Shown piece after piece: positions 27,001 to 41,516 of a DNA stretch of 64,000 nucleotides. Source of the DNA: Allacma fusca (taxonomy: Eukaryota; Arthropoda; Collembola; Symphypleona; Sminthuridae); assembly GCA_947179485.1 (NCBI GenBank), contig OX359246.1, positions 44,061,632-44,125,631 of the forward strand, written 5' to 3'. The position numbers were made by a program, and so were the translations under genes. A model generated the notes under the pieces. The model did no database searches, was not told where the DNA came from, and worked only from the letters and a program-made list of their open reading frames with translations. Position 1 is the first letter of the stretch; every line of letters begins with the position of its first letter.

Positions 27001-29033
27001 TTTTGTGTGAACTTGCCTATCTTTCTCCTCCTTCCTCCTGACTGACGGAGTGTGAGTCCTATACTTATGAATTAATTTCGAAATTGTATTCGTATGTTTA
27101 CAGGATAGTATTTAGCGGGGAAATTTTTCCTATTTTGCAGAGTCATTCTCTCCATATGGGTTTCCTCCGTATAAGTATTTATGAGTAGGTATATAAGTAC
27201 AGATGGATACTTACTGCTCAAATTTTTTTTCTTTTAATAGAAAAGGTGACATGCTTGGTTGGGTTAGTACAAAGAAATGACAAAAGAAGGAGTATTATTA
27301 ATTATGATTGTTATTCTATTCCCATTAATAATGTTTTTCCGTTTTATATTTTAAAAACTTGAAAGGGAAATAAACAATGCAAGGTGTGTGTCTACGTATG
27401 TACGTGTGGTTGTATGTATATGCGTGTGTAATAATAGGGGAATGTATTATTGGCATCGAGGATGACGTTTGAAAATTGAAAATGTTAAATTATCAAGTTA
27501 TGGTGTTTCTGTTGTGAAAAGTTAGATGTTGTTGTGATTTTTTCCCATAAGTTTTTAGAAGAAAGGACTTATTGGTTGTTGAATTTCTACTGTGTACCTA
27601 TAATATGTATGGAAAATAAGTATGTATGCGTGTGTGTGAGTGTGTGTCTGTGTGTTTGGATGAATATGTATATGTACATTTACGTGTCGATGCAGGGAAA
27701 CTATTATCTGAGTAAACAATGATAATGTAATTCCATGGTTATGATGATGTGTGTTTATGATTGTGGGTGTATATATGGGAGATTTGGAAGTGAGAAGGGA
27801 CCTTTGTACATGTGATACTTTATGATATTAGAGAGTGATAGGATTTTATACAGTACACACACACAGTGTGTTTGTATGTATGTATGTATGTATGCATGAA
27901 TGTGTAGGTACTTAAATACAGGGATGTATGCATAGGTGCACATTGAATTGAAAAAGAAGGAAGGAACATAATTTGTAAAATGATGAAATGGAATATAATA
28001 TGTGGACAGACAGAGACTACTATGGGAGAATATTGTGTGTGCATGTGAGTGTGTGTGTGTGTGAGTAAACTTGGAAATCTTGACCGTATTTTCCATTTGG
28101 CGACAAGGATAAGGTCATTGTTGATGGTTGCATGTTTAATCATAAGTTATACGTTACATGTTAAGCAACCGTGTGTGTGTGTGTGCGAGTGTGTGTCTGC
28201 AGCACATTGGAAGTAACGAAAAGCTAAAAGCTTTGGTACACTGTACTCCTGCTCGTTTTGTCAATTTCATGCTCTGTAGCCATAGCCATTGGTTTTTAGT
28301 ACTTGTGTGTAGTTCCATGTTTGAGAAGTTGAGAAGGGAACTGATTGTTATAATTTTTTTACGATAAACGACTGTATAAGTAATAATGTTAGGAATAAAG
28401 GTATGATTACATCACAGCCATATAGTTACTACAGCTGAGGCCCACCAGATATTAAGATACACATGTATCTTAGGCATGGACATAAAAATTTTATGTAGAT
28501 ATATGCACAAATCTTTGTGTGTGTGTGCGGGCAGGTGAAACGGAACGTTTTTATTGAATACCCATTAAGTTTAATTGCATTTTGCCATAAAGTTAATCAT
28601 TGGCTATGCAGGAATAGATATGTATGTGGTTTTTGCTGTCTAGTTTTTTAGGGAGAAAAATCATATGTGTATGTGTAATTATATGTACATAATTACTAAA
28701 CGGGCGGTTTTACTGTTTTTTTCTACTTACAGGAAAGGTGTGCTAGGGTTTGTACTTTCAGGCATTTTTTTTTGTAGTAGCCCATGAGGAATATGAGGAC
28801 AGTTTTGTCTTCAATATAACTTAAATATACTTAAATACGTGAACGTGAACTAATATGACATATGTAGGTGGAGGGCTGATACTGTAATTATTACTTATAT
28901 ACATACCTGCAGGGATTCAGATTATACAGTACAAAAATACGGTTCCTTCGTTATTACTAGTGAAATGGATCTACACTGTTACATGTTACATATAATGACT
29001 GTATGCATGCGTACATGTGTAGCATAACGATGT

Positions 29034-29100
29034 GTGCACGTGCACCTTGCAGATTTGCACTAGTTTGCTACTTTTTTTTTTGCATGTACACGTGGATACA
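29034..29100. promoter_or_regulatory. Pair of CACGTG-centred words
   Basis: GTGCACGTGCAC at 29,034-29,045 and GTACACGTGGATACA at 29,086-29,100. The first recurs exactly at 19,621-19,632, the second at 14,944-14,958. See findings. Confidence 0.35.
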
Positions 29101-32100
29101 CGACCAATGATTCGGAATATAGATAAGTATTATATAATTAAGTATATATTCATCTTGTGTGGGTATATATAGCCGGTGGCTCATATGATTTATTGTAGTA
29201 TTAATTATTTAGTATTATGCAGATAATACTTATAGGTATATTACCACATTATAAAGGTATGGTTATAAGTAATTATATGAAAGTTGCGTGTCATTGCGTA
29301 GCAGCGTATGTAGATTTGTCCATGCATACATAGGATACCTTAAAATTGGAATGCGTACATAGATACATAATATGTACATGCGTGTAAGTACAGGAAAATT
29401 TGCCAGTTGTCTGGACCATTGTCTAGGTTTTTGCTTTGAGAGGGCGAGGGCTTCGCTTTGGTGAATTGTTTGTCCCAAGACGATTCTATTATATAGAAAT
29501 AAGAGGGAAAATCTACTAAAAAATAAATGCTTTTTCCTTTTCAAATTATTAGTTTTGTAAGCTGAGTGAGAGACGAAAGTGGTGTATTGGCAAGGTATAA
29601 AGGAGGCGTTAAATATAGGTACACTGTGAGGATTCTTTTTTATATGAGATCTGCAAGGAGTGAGTACATACATGGAAGGCTTTGCATGCTTTCAAAGGAT
29701 GGTATACACACGTATGTGTTTATATATGGATAATTATATAGGTACAGATATAGACAAGTTGCGTTCAGTTTTGAACTGACCTTGTCTTTTCTGCTGTGGT
29801 CGTCGTCGTCGTTGTGGTCTCGGTGCGAGTGAATGTTTTCAATGTCGATATGTTACGAGTTTTACTACACTATAACTATCTCTCTATATATTTTTAAGTG
29901 AGTAAATATCTATTATAATCTTAAACTAAATTGTGTGTAAATTATGGTTTAAAATGTATGTATACAATATGTCTGCGGCGGGGCTTTCGTATGTGCATAC
30001 GTACAAGATATAAGTGTGTGGCAGAGACAGAGTGCAAATTTATGGATGTAATAATTATGAAAGTACAACAGATATATAGTAAATTTAATGGTAGTAGTGT
30101 GTAAATCAAAACCATTGAGTCGTGCTTTATTATCGCTGACTGCAATCGTTTCTCTGAGAGACTGGTCTCTTGTGTCTCTCCTCTAGATTTTGAAGTAGTA
30201 AGGGATCTCCCTGTGGTTTTAATTTATGATGATTCATTCTATATTTCATTCTTCTAGTTACACACTTTTGTGACTTATAGGAATTATTTTATACCCAGTG
30301 CGGTATAAATGTTTGCTAATTTGCAATTGACGAGGACAATCCTATGAGGAACTGTGCTGTGCTTCCCTATACACAGTAAATCACAAATGTAGTATATCTA
30401 TTTACACCTCTATATGGGAGAAATATTCCAAGAGAATAGATTTTTAAACAGGGATTATTATAAGGATTGTTACAACTGGTTAAATTCTGATATATTCATT
30501 TTAGAGTCACAGCTGCTAATATTAAACTACACTTGTGTATAAGGTGCTAATCCTTTTCGGCACATGTAAAATTCAGCGTGGTATATTTATTATATTTGGA
30601 TATTACGTTATTGCTGGACACGCTCACACAGGAGTACAGTCGTACTTCCATATAGTGAAGGCTGTAGAGGATAATGAATATCCATTATTATGAAGGTATA
30701 AATAAATGTGGTGTTAATGATCCCCAAGGGCTCTGCACATTACAAATTCTCCGTTTCAGGTGGTTCCGTTATATATAGTCAGGTTAGGAGTTAGGAGTGA
30801 TGATGATGATAATGATGCTGGTAGTGGTGCTGTTGAGAGTGAAATATAATTATGCTAATAAGCTTGTAGTGCATCATTGGAAATGCGACTCCTGTCCTCA
30901 TCAACAGTATTTGTATTTATGGGATCATCATCATACATTGTCTCTTGGCACCTCTCCTTTATAATGGAATTGTACATCCTTGTGTATATACAATACAATA
31001 TATTTATAAATATATAATTATGGATGTCAGTATGTTTGAGGAATTGGAAATTAAAGGGTTATATATACTCGGACACTATTTATGCATTTTCATGCGTATA
31101 AGTATACGACTACTAATTACCTCTATGTAGATAGGTGGATAAGGCAATGTAATTTTGTTTAGGCACTAAATTATTGATTAAGAAAAAAAAACTATATTTT
31201 GAACAGGGAAGCTATCCCAAGCACCTGTAATAGTAAGTGTAGGTATAGTGTGGGGGCTTAGGATTAGGTTGCTTTTATTATGGAAATAATTTAAGCGGAT
31301 TCATGCACACTATACTATTACCATTATGACAAGGTTATGGCTCTTCTCTCGCACGACAGACGTTCCCTATTATTGTTGGTATTATATATTTAATGTTGGG
31401 AAATAATAATATGGGAAAACAAAAACCTTTATTTTATGAAACCTCGAAGTATAGGGGTAATGTCGAGGTAATAATGTCACCTGTATATATTTGCAGTTGG
31501 TTGGGATGTATTATCCTCTCTTATATTTGCTAAATTCAGTATTTTATTTCAGTCGCACGAGATGTTGTCACTTTGAAAAATCCTAGTGTGTATACTTATA
31601 TGTAGATATATTGCTTTGAACCAAAAGGAAATTCAAATTTAATAATAATGACCTAGGCACGCATTTTAGACTAATCGGAGGTTAAATTAAGTTTCATTCC
31701 TGCTCCTCCTCTTCCCTTTGTGGATGTATGTACTTATCTATCTCTCTCACCAGATGCATATCTCAAGTACTGGTAGTAATTACTCATAAACACAGCAAGG
31801 TTTACTAAATTTTTGTATTCTTTTGTCTCTTTTTTTCATTCCAATTTTTTTTATGATTTATAGGATCTAATGTATGTATGTTTGGTTTAAGGCTTGAGAC
31901 ATTCTAAGAATGTGTGTAAGTTAATTGAGTTTATTCATTATTTTAGAAGGAGAATGTGTTGTTGTGTTTGCTGACAGTGGAATACCGTGACGTTGACGGG
32001 AAATCAACATGAGTGACTGCATATGATTATATTATTATTATTGTATTTTGGTGTGCTATTTACTTGTTAGTTTTGTGGAGTCATTTCAGTGATGAGGTTA

Positions 32101-35100
32101 CATGTGTAGATAACAGTACTAGCATAATTGTGTATATGTATGTAGTTACTAATGCGGTGATATTATACTGTACTAGCTCCTTGGCTTATTACATATTTTT
32201 GCTTGTAAGTTTTGTCATTGAAGTTTATGTTTGACTGGGTCTCCATGTAGGAAAGTTGATGCATGTGATTGTGTACTGTGAGTAAAGAGAGAGAGAGAGT
32301 GAGTGAGAGAGATATATGAGAAGAGAAAAAAGTAATTAACATGAATTTATTAGTTTGAACTTGGATTTTTTAAATGTACAAGGTAATTTTTTCAATCAGT
32401 GATTTTGCTGTGTTATTATAATAATAATTATTATTGTTATTATTATTACTATAGTATATTCCTGTAATAATTATTCTCGGCACTTATACTGACTTGTTCT
32501 GTGTCGTCGAGTGTCCATTGTTTGACTGAACACTGACTCACTTCCCTGCCCATGCGCTAATTATATATATACTTGATATTTGTTTCCGTTTTATGGCACT
32601 TTATTTTTAAAGGCTCAGGGACGTCGTGGGTTTAGGATTTTTTTACTGACTGTGAGTGAGACTGAGTGAGACTGCATCACTGTGGTGACGGTATGATGAG
32701 AGTTTCAAACGCGAAAATAACTTGTTAGGTCTGGGAGTATCTACAAGTGGTAATATAAAAGTTGTAAGTAATGTATATATATATCGATGTATGTCTATGT
32801 TCAATTACTCAATGTTTGTCAATAGCTGAACTTGAATTATTATTATAACGAGTACTATTCTAAATCATAAAGCTGAATGACATTTGAGCAGTATTGCACA
32901 AGACTGGATTTTTCTGTAACCTTAAAACTATATAATATGGATATTGAGTTAATAATGAGAACGGGATCCTTGCAATGGAATAATAATATTTTATGTACGG
33001 CAGGCTTACAGTAGTTATGAACGTTATTCTATTCATGTATGTGCAATGACTATACATGTCTCTTCCACGTGTGTGGGAAATCTTCCTTGTGTTTTTCCGA
33101 CCCTACGTCCCAAGTATATAGAAAATTGCATTATTATATTACTCTTGATAATGTGAAATGTGATGATAGTATTAGGGGCGAATTATTGTAATCCAGATCT
33201 TGAAATGCTTCAAGTTTAAGACCAGACTTTGGGTCAGTATTACAACAACAAATGTGGAATAGGAATTGCATTTTATATGAAGAAGGAATGGCTGTTCCTT
33301 TTAGTAGTCCTTGTACGTATGTATCTATACTGGCTAAGGCGTGTGTATGTGTGTGTGTGTGTATTAGTCAGTCATTGTTCCTCCAGACGTGATAACAATG
33401 AGATGGACTAACAATGAGAACTGGCATGATTTTAACTCTGAAGAAAATGAATTGAGTGTGTGTGTTGTGTGTCTGAGTGTGTGTGTGTGTGTGATGCAGA
33501 GAGAGAAGAGAGGCTGAGTAAGGGAAGGAGTGAGATAAGCATAAAGATGTGTTCGTGATAGTATGTAGATTATAGAGATGGAGGGAATCTACAACAAGGA
33601 CTTTAAGTAAGGAGTTACTTAATACCTTACTTTTTGTATTGTTACACTTTGCATGCAATTTCCTATGTACTTACGTAGGTATGTATGTGTATAGAATTTG
33701 TATAGTTAAGTGTATAGACGTGTCTTCTTATGGTGGTCACTGGGCCAAACCTTGGACTTGGACTTGCTACTTTACAATAATATGCTATTTAACCATGCGT
33801 CAAGACGAGTAAAAAGAAGTGAGATGATGGTATTTCAATACTATAACATAATATGTAATTTGTGCATTATAATACTGACTGAGTGTATCTAAATAGCAAA
33901 TCATTTAAAGTTTGATATGCTTGGAAGCTTTGAAAGGTATAAGAGTATTTAATTACGTATGTACATACACATTTTTACGTAGAGCTGGTCCTGTTTCTAC
34001 TCTGTGTATATGAATATATACATTTTATATATAATATTGTATAGTGTCTGACAGCTATAGAGAGACAGATGGTACTATATTTATATAATTACTTGTAGGT
34101 ACATACTTGTATTGTTTTAGTGTCCATGTGTGTATGTGTCTGTCTGTGTATATCAGTCAATGGATATTGTATCTGTATAAATGACATGCTTGAGATCATA
34201 TGTGAGGAAACGTGTATGTACATAGAGTGCTTAGCAAATGAATGGAAGAAAAAGAACCTTTTGTTCTTCCTCATAGGATGTTAGATAGATTAGATATAGT
34301 CCTTACATAGATATGTACAATAATCAAGGTGTTCAGGGAGAGGGAGAGGGAGAGAGATTGAAATGAGTAACACATTATTATTGAATACAAGAGGTACACT
34401 ATACACAAAGGTACTCCTTCTTACGTAATATTTTATGCGGGGAATGATTATGCACATCATGCTGGGTCTGCAGCTGTTATAAGTCTCTATCTACATTTAT
34501 GTACGCGTATATAAGTAATTACTTTATATATAATGATACTTATCTGTATAATATATACCCTTGCATCTCCTCCAAGTTTTCCTTTTCAATGCCTGCCTTT
34601 TCATGCCTTATTGCATGTTGTACATGGAGACTGTAGCATGATACTTAAACGAGCAAGTACTTGTGTAGGGAATTTCAGGCCTTTTATTACTAACCACAGC
34701 ATAACATAAGACTAACCTAGGAATACCTAGTACCTACCTATGGGGAAGCTTTTTTTAGTATGTATTTGTATGTTTAATACCCAAGGTGTACAGATTGTAC
34801 GTACATAAGGACATAGCCATGTACATATGTGTGCCTTTTGAAGTTTTTTTTTTGTGAGTCTTGACACTGGGACTGGGATGCATTGTTCTGTTTAGTACAC
34901 TCAAGTATATTTGACTATAATTATATTTACATGTGATGCTTTACCTTTGGTCCTTTGACTGTGTTACCTATGCAAGTTGTGTTGTGAGAGATTCCCTACT
35001 AGGGTATTGTGACTTGTGATGACGTGTGTGTACCTATATACTTTTATCCAATTATGTATGTAATATTAAGTAATACGTTGGTATAATCATTATGTATGCG

Positions 35101-36837
35101 GATGGATTTGTACAGATAGGGATAACTTGATATGTGTGTGTGTGTGTGTGTGCAATGTGTGCTCATACTTATGTGAGTATCTCCATGTACATGTAAGTTT
35201 AGAGAATTTTCAGGGGCAACTGATATTGTTGTAGTACTGCTCACTCACTAGTCAGTGCTCATAAAAGTGTTGTCCCTTTTCTTAAATCGTTGGTTTGTGA
35301 GCTGTTATTTCATTTGGATATTTTCCTTTGTGAGAATGGCTCGCTGGTCAGAGATACTATTTCTTTAGGTTCTTTGAGAGAGTATAGACAGTATTTATGC
35401 TGTAGGAGATGAAGGTAAAGGTTTAGTTAGTTTTAGTAGTGGATGGTAAAGCACTGGGTTCGTGATCATACTCTTGAATGATGCTCAAAAAGGAGACAAT
35501 TTTTTTTTGCTAGAATTTTTTTTCTGGAAACGTGTTGTTGTTTTTTCTCCCCCTTGTCATAAAATCTAAAATGGCTAAAGACACTATGAAGCTGTATGGG
35601 AGGCTTGATGGATTGAAAAAGGAAAAAGGGATGGAAAAAATTGAATTTTTGCATTTGGCATTGCATTGTGTGTATGGTGGATATAGTTGCCGTATGTTTT
35701 AGCACGAGTAGCAGTTAAGTATTTAAATGTCTGGGCTTGTTCGTCGATGGGGTTGTTTTATTTTATATGTTCTCTCTGCTGTCTCTGTCTTGAATATTTT
35801 CCTATTATATGTTTTAAGGGTAAGTATAGTTCAAGCTTGTAAATGTCTTTTCATTTGTGCATGTCTCTGTGTGTGTGTATGTATGTGTGTGTGTGTCTTA
35901 CTCATACTGGCTTTGTATGGCTCACAGACTGACGATTTCCATATGCATTTTCTTTATGGTAGGGCCATATTATGATGGAGGTGTTTTTTTTTCTTTGGCT
36001 AAATAAAAAGGATTTTGGGCTGGAAGTATATATATCTATAGATACATATAAGTACGTATGTTATATATGGATATATCTACACATGATTTTGTGACTATAT
36101 GGAAGAACTTAAGTGTATAACCATGACGAGAGACTATGAATTGAAAAATATAGGATAAAAAAACATGTGCTCGTACTGCTGATGATATTGCTATTGCTTC
36201 TGCAGCACTATTGCCAGTACTTGATTACATATGGTTTTAAATGCAGGCAAGCTGTTAGCTTGCTCACACATATTCGGCTATTGCTCACACACTGCTCAGT
36301 GTATCTCAGTGAGTGAGTTCCATGTGTGGAAAAGAGTATTGTGTCTATATGGAAAAATAAAATTGTATGGTAAACTGTACCTACCTAGTAACTGACTGAC
36401 TGTGAATATGTGTGAGGACTTTTTGGTGTACACGTTTTGGAAGAAGGGGTAGTAGTGTGTTAAAAGTTTGGATGCATAGTTAGTACTTGGTTCGTTCGTT
36501 TCGTTGTAGTAGTGGTACAGTACCCACAGGATTTTTCACATGGGAAATAAATGAGTAATAGGAGGAATAGGACGAGGAGTCTCTCTCTCTCTCTCTCTCA
36601 CTCACTCTTTTTCCACAACTTTTAATAATCTATCTGACTCTGTTCTGTTCTGTTCTGTGAGTTGAGTAGGGAGTTTATGTGTGTACTTATTATATATGTG
36701 AGAGAGTGAGTTCTTTGTTCCAGCAGGCCTTATTCCTTCCTTCACTCTCCTCACAGTTGTGAAGTGGATGTGGATTTAGTATTGTTGTGTTGTGAGAGCA
36801 CTTTGTACTTCTTCTCTTCTCTCTCTCTCTGTTGCTC

Positions 36838-36858
36838 CTGCTGCTGCTGCTGCTGCTG
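36838..36858. repeat. (CTG)7 trinucleotide repeat
   Basis: Seven exact CTG units within the intron. Confidence 0.95.
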
Positions 36859-37392
36859 GTCCTCATATATATATAATTATATATACTCTTGCTTGTGTGA
36901 TTTCTTCGGAACGTTCCTCAGGAGTATTTTAGACAGTTTCAATTGATACTTGACTTTCGTAGACGGCTTTAGTCCCGGAATTAAATATAAATTCCAGTAG
37001 CAGTTTTTGAACTATATTTTAAATGTGAATTGGAATAATAGTTGTTGGAGGGGTAAATTTTGGAACCTTTTCTGCTGCCGTCCTTCTGTCTACCGTTCAT
37101 CTTAATAACATTTAATTATGATATAGTATGGTTTCATAATTGAAGTTGATTAAAGAACTATTTTTTGGATGCTCAAAAAATTCGGGAGATTTTTCGTGTT
37201 AAAAAGTTTTTGTTTCCTACGAAATCAGTTAAGCACTTGGTTCCCACACTGCTCTCCTCAGTACTTTTACTTTGGCGCCTTGAACTCACTAGTGTCAATT
37301 TCCCGGGTCGTGTAGTGGACTTGTTGTGAGATTTCCCTTGGAAATATTTTTGTAAAGGGAGGATTTTTTTCAATCCATTTCATATTGGATCT

Positions 37393-37417
37393 CTACTACT
37401 ACTACTACTACTACTAC
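37393..37417. repeat. (CTA)8 trinucleotide repeat
   Basis: Eight CTA/TAC units; a second CTA run lies at 39,229-39,247. Confidence 0.95.
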
Positions 37418-39228
37418 AATAAATAAAAATAATACAATTGCTGCTCCTATACTTACCTTCACTTGATCTGAGCTGAGAGATTTTGTGTGTATTTGTTTCT
37501 CCTCTTCCTCGTCGAAAGAGCTGTATTTATATAAAGAGCATTGGATAAAATCATTACTGTGATATTGCAATTTTATTTTAGTCTGTGATTTTTTCTTGTA
37601 TTATTTTTTGGAATATAAACTTCTCGGCTGTTTCTGTATTCTGTAATAGTAACTTTGGAGTTGATACGGAGGAAAGGAAGAGTTAGTGCTGTAGAGCTCG
37701 TTACATTACTCTTGGCTTGATACTCATCCGTGTATCTATGTATGGTAGAGCCGGTGGGTAATGCAATTTATCAAGTGAAATTGAAAGTTTTGGGAGAAAA
37801 TCAAGCGGGACTCTGAGTGCGTGTTGTTAAGGGACACAATAATTGACAATTGAGGTATCTACTACTGGGGATATTTTGAATGAAGGAAATTGTGTACACC
37901 CTAACTTATTATATTATTCCTGAGAGACGAAATTTGGATTCCATGGAAATTGGATGATTTGCTCCTGATTTGAATTTTTTGTTTTTCCTGTGCCTTGTGT
38001 GGAAAACTCAAATAATATATCTATCTATACGAAGGAGAGTGTGTAAAGGAATCCGTGAATGTCCTATGTAAATGGAGTATATAAAAGAAAGAACAACTAT
38101 AGATGTAAATAAGATTTGGGCTTGAGGAAAAAGTGACGCCGGTGAAATGATGACAGTATCATTTAAGAATATTTTATATATAGTTGAACAACTGTGCGTA
38201 TAAGAACTAAATATCGATTTACTTCTGATATATATATACCACATATCCATTCTGAGCTTTTGACACCAAAAGGAATTTCAAATGTGAAGGAATAAACATT
38301 TTACAATTTTGTTTCCTTACAAGAATAAATAAATATATATATATGAAGAACACCTTACATATCTATCAACTGACACATTCTTTTACAGTGTATTACATAT
38401 CCTGACGTGGAAGTTGTCTTTTTTTTGGGGGGTGTTATTTTGTATATGTAAATATCCATACAAGCCAGGCCAGGGGAAGGAATCAAATGGAACAGAGTTT
38501 TAGTAATATTTTTTTGGGGTTAAATGTTAAATATCAAGGGGAATAGGATTTGTGTATTATGAATACTTCTTCTACTACTCCTACTAAGTACGACAACTAC
38601 TATTTGAACATTACTGGTGTTGTGCTCCTCCTGCTGTTATTCCTGAATTGTTATTGATGCTGAATTTTTGTATATGTGGAGATACGTACGTTCACATACA
38701 CATAATAGGTACATACTTGTACACGGTGCAGCTAGTTGAAAAAAAATCCTTGAGAATAAAGGAAATACAGACAGTCAGTGACGAATGAATTGTGTAATCT
38801 GAAATTTAACGTTGGCATTAATACATACCTACTTACTTTTGTGTGTCTGTGCGTATATGTCCCCTTGTTTTAAATGCTACAAGTTCTATGATTTTCGTAC
38901 ATACTTCGATACACTAGCTGTTGACTACTGTTGACTATATAGAACTACTACTACTTACTTCCCTGTAAACGTGCCTTTTGTCAATCAGTCAGTCAGTGGT
39001 AGAATTGACAAGGAAGGAACATTTTTCTATGTTTTTATTATTGTCAGAAGAAGCATAAGTATAATATATACAGAGAGACAATTAGACAATATACACAACG
39101 TTTCTGTTGTTAAAAAATTCTACTTGTAGAAGTTCTAGTAGTAACTGTTACTGCGGCGTCTAAAAGTAAGTGTGGTGTGTTTGCTAGTACGGAGCTGTAC
39201 TCAAAACTGACTCCCAGATTTTGAGTAT

Positions 39229-39247
39229 CTACTACTACTACTACTAC
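39229..39247. repeat. (CTA)6 trinucleotide repeat
   Basis: Six CTA units, same unit and orientation as the run 1.8 kb upstream. Confidence 0.93.
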
Positions 39248-39889
39248 TTTGGAACGTCCAGATTTATTGACGGAATATTATTTTCGTAAAGGGAACGTCG
39301 ACATACTTTTTATTTTACAAAAAATAAACATTATTGATAATCGGAGAGGAAATAAGGCAGACTTTCCTTATTTGTAATCGCGTACCACCAAAAGAGAGTT
39401 GTTTTTTTCTTCTTTTGGCGGGGCTCAATTTATGTGTGGGAATTGTGAATCTTGTGTTGAGTCTTTGGAAAAATATAATAATGCCTTGCGTTTCTTGTTC
39501 TGGTGATGTGATCATAACTGGAAGGTAATGTTCTCTGATAATTTGATATATATTTTGTTGTACATACATATAGTAGATTTCGGATTAAGATCTTTCAGTA
39601 AATTATTTAGAGTCTGCGTCTCTCAGGTTTTTGCAAATTGCGTGAGAGCAGACATGATATGGGAATTGCCCTTAAGGGTGACTTATTTTATAAGTGATTA
39701 TATGATGATGTATATAGTTACGTTACGTTTGTAGTTCCTTCTGGGTGGTTATGAATGACTTGAGCAAAATTTAATTTAATAATGTGTAAAGGTTAATCAA
39801 AAGGAACTTGGAAAATCAATCCCAAATTTGATTGAGTGAGTGTTAAGATATATGCTATTAGCAAATTAATTTTTTTACAGTCATGATTG

Positions 39890-39907
39890 TACTATGCATG
39901 CATAGTA
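39890..39907. repeat. 18-bp perfect palindrome TACTATGCATGCATAGTA
   Basis: Exact self-complementary sequence around GCATGC, with no spacer. Confidence 0.85.
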
Positions 39908-41516
39908 TGATGCTACGAGGCTTGACTGTATAGCAGCTATCCAAGTATCCAGTGTAGTGTACACTAGACACAGACACGATGTGTACATACATACATGCCA
40001 TAAGTAATACTAAAAGTGTGTAATAGTTGAAAGGATAAAAATTTTGGGAGATTTGAAGGCCAATAAGAGTTATTAGCATTCGACGACCAACCTTGTACTT
40101 ATAGGTACAGAGAGCTTTGTTGTTGCTATGCATTGAACTTGGGAAGCAAGATGTGAACGTTAATAGGACTTCCCAGCCAGACATATGTATTTATGTGCCC
40201 ATACGGACAGATACATATAATCACGCGTGCATTAGCTTATTAACTTGAAAAAAAAGTAGTTATCCATAAAGTGACGCTGCTACTACTACTATATAAGTAC
40301 ACAGTGTATTGAATGTAACGATGAAGAGTGTTCTGTTCAAAATGACATTGTGTAATAATATAGAATTTTTACACTGTTAATTTTTAGTCACCATCATGTG
40401 AAAGACCAATTGAAATTTTGTAGTGAGGTCGTGAGTTGCATCTGTTTTTACATTTGTATGTGTGTGTCTGTGTGGCTCTCTTCTGTAACTCATATGTCCT
40501 TTCAAGCGCTAAAATTATCCTACGCATGTGTCACCTTAGGGGTTGACCTAGGTCGATGCTGGTAATTTAATTAATAATTTTGAAAAATTTGCAAAAAGAT
40601 TATTCTGATAATGGGGAAATCGGAATTTTGTCCACGCTTGCTTTTGTATACCTATATGGGCTAGGGGGAAGAAAAGGACATGAAAGACGTTGTGCATGAC
40701 ATTGCATGCATTTTTATGCATAAATGTATGCGGATATAGCCTAGAGACACGTACTTAATGGAGGTGGTTAAAGGTTAACTATATTAGCACGACTCACGAT
40801 GATATTGATGTGGCTGAAGGGAATTCTGTTCTATGTATAATAATAATGTAAGTTTGTGAGTGTGTATGTGTGTGTGTGTGTGTTTGAAGGAAGAAATGGA
40901 AGTTTTATTGAAAGATGTTCTTGGAAAAAGGTTGTGGTTAATTTGTTAATGACTTTATTTGGGGTAAGAATTTCATCATAAATTATTGGAATTTAAATTG
41001 GATTTTGGAGCAAAAGGAATTTTTATTAAAGTTTGGGTGAAAAGGAAAGGGTGAAGTAATTTCTTGTTTGGGAACACTTTTTACTACTCAAGTTTCAAGC
41101 CCTGCACTTGAAATGGTTGGTTGAGACGGTTTGGTGTACATATGCAGAAAAAGGAAAATGGCTTGTGTAGTTTTTATGGGAAGGAAAAATTTTACGAGGC
41201 TTTGTTCATAAAGTTGAAAGCCGACCAGTTTTTTCTGGACTCTCGGGGTCTTCTTTTGTGGTTTAGAGTTTTTTTAATTGAAGGGAAGGTTCTGATTGTG
41301 TAATTTTTGCAAGAATGTTCAATGTGTCCAATGAGAAAATTTCTAGTGTAATATTATGAAATAGTTCGAGATTTTTGAGTTTTTCAAGAAGCAAATATTT
41401 GGATGAAATGTGTGTTTATTTGAAGGGGTTTTGTGGATGGCTGACGGGTAGTATGTATTTATATTGTTTGTACTTCATTGCAATCGTTTTGTTTTGTTTT
41501 TTTTTTGGCTGAGCAG

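Larger units (their letters stand above)
13232..41516 (+). other. gus: Giant first intron (28.3 kb) of the predicted long gustavus transcript
   Basis: It starts GTGGTG and ends in a T-rich tract followed by GAGCAG. The other six gustavus introns are 138-198 bases, so this one is exceptional. The + strand is rich in G and T nearly throughout (for example 17,281-17,340 holds 41 G/T against 19 A/C), as expected for a long transcribed intron. It holds many microsatellites, TACTTAT/ATAAGTA words, CACGTG palindromes and several perfect inverted repeats, annotated separately. No protein-coding gene or RNA gene was recognised inside it; the most gene-like patch is 19,988-20,338, described as a finding. 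Confidence 0.6.
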
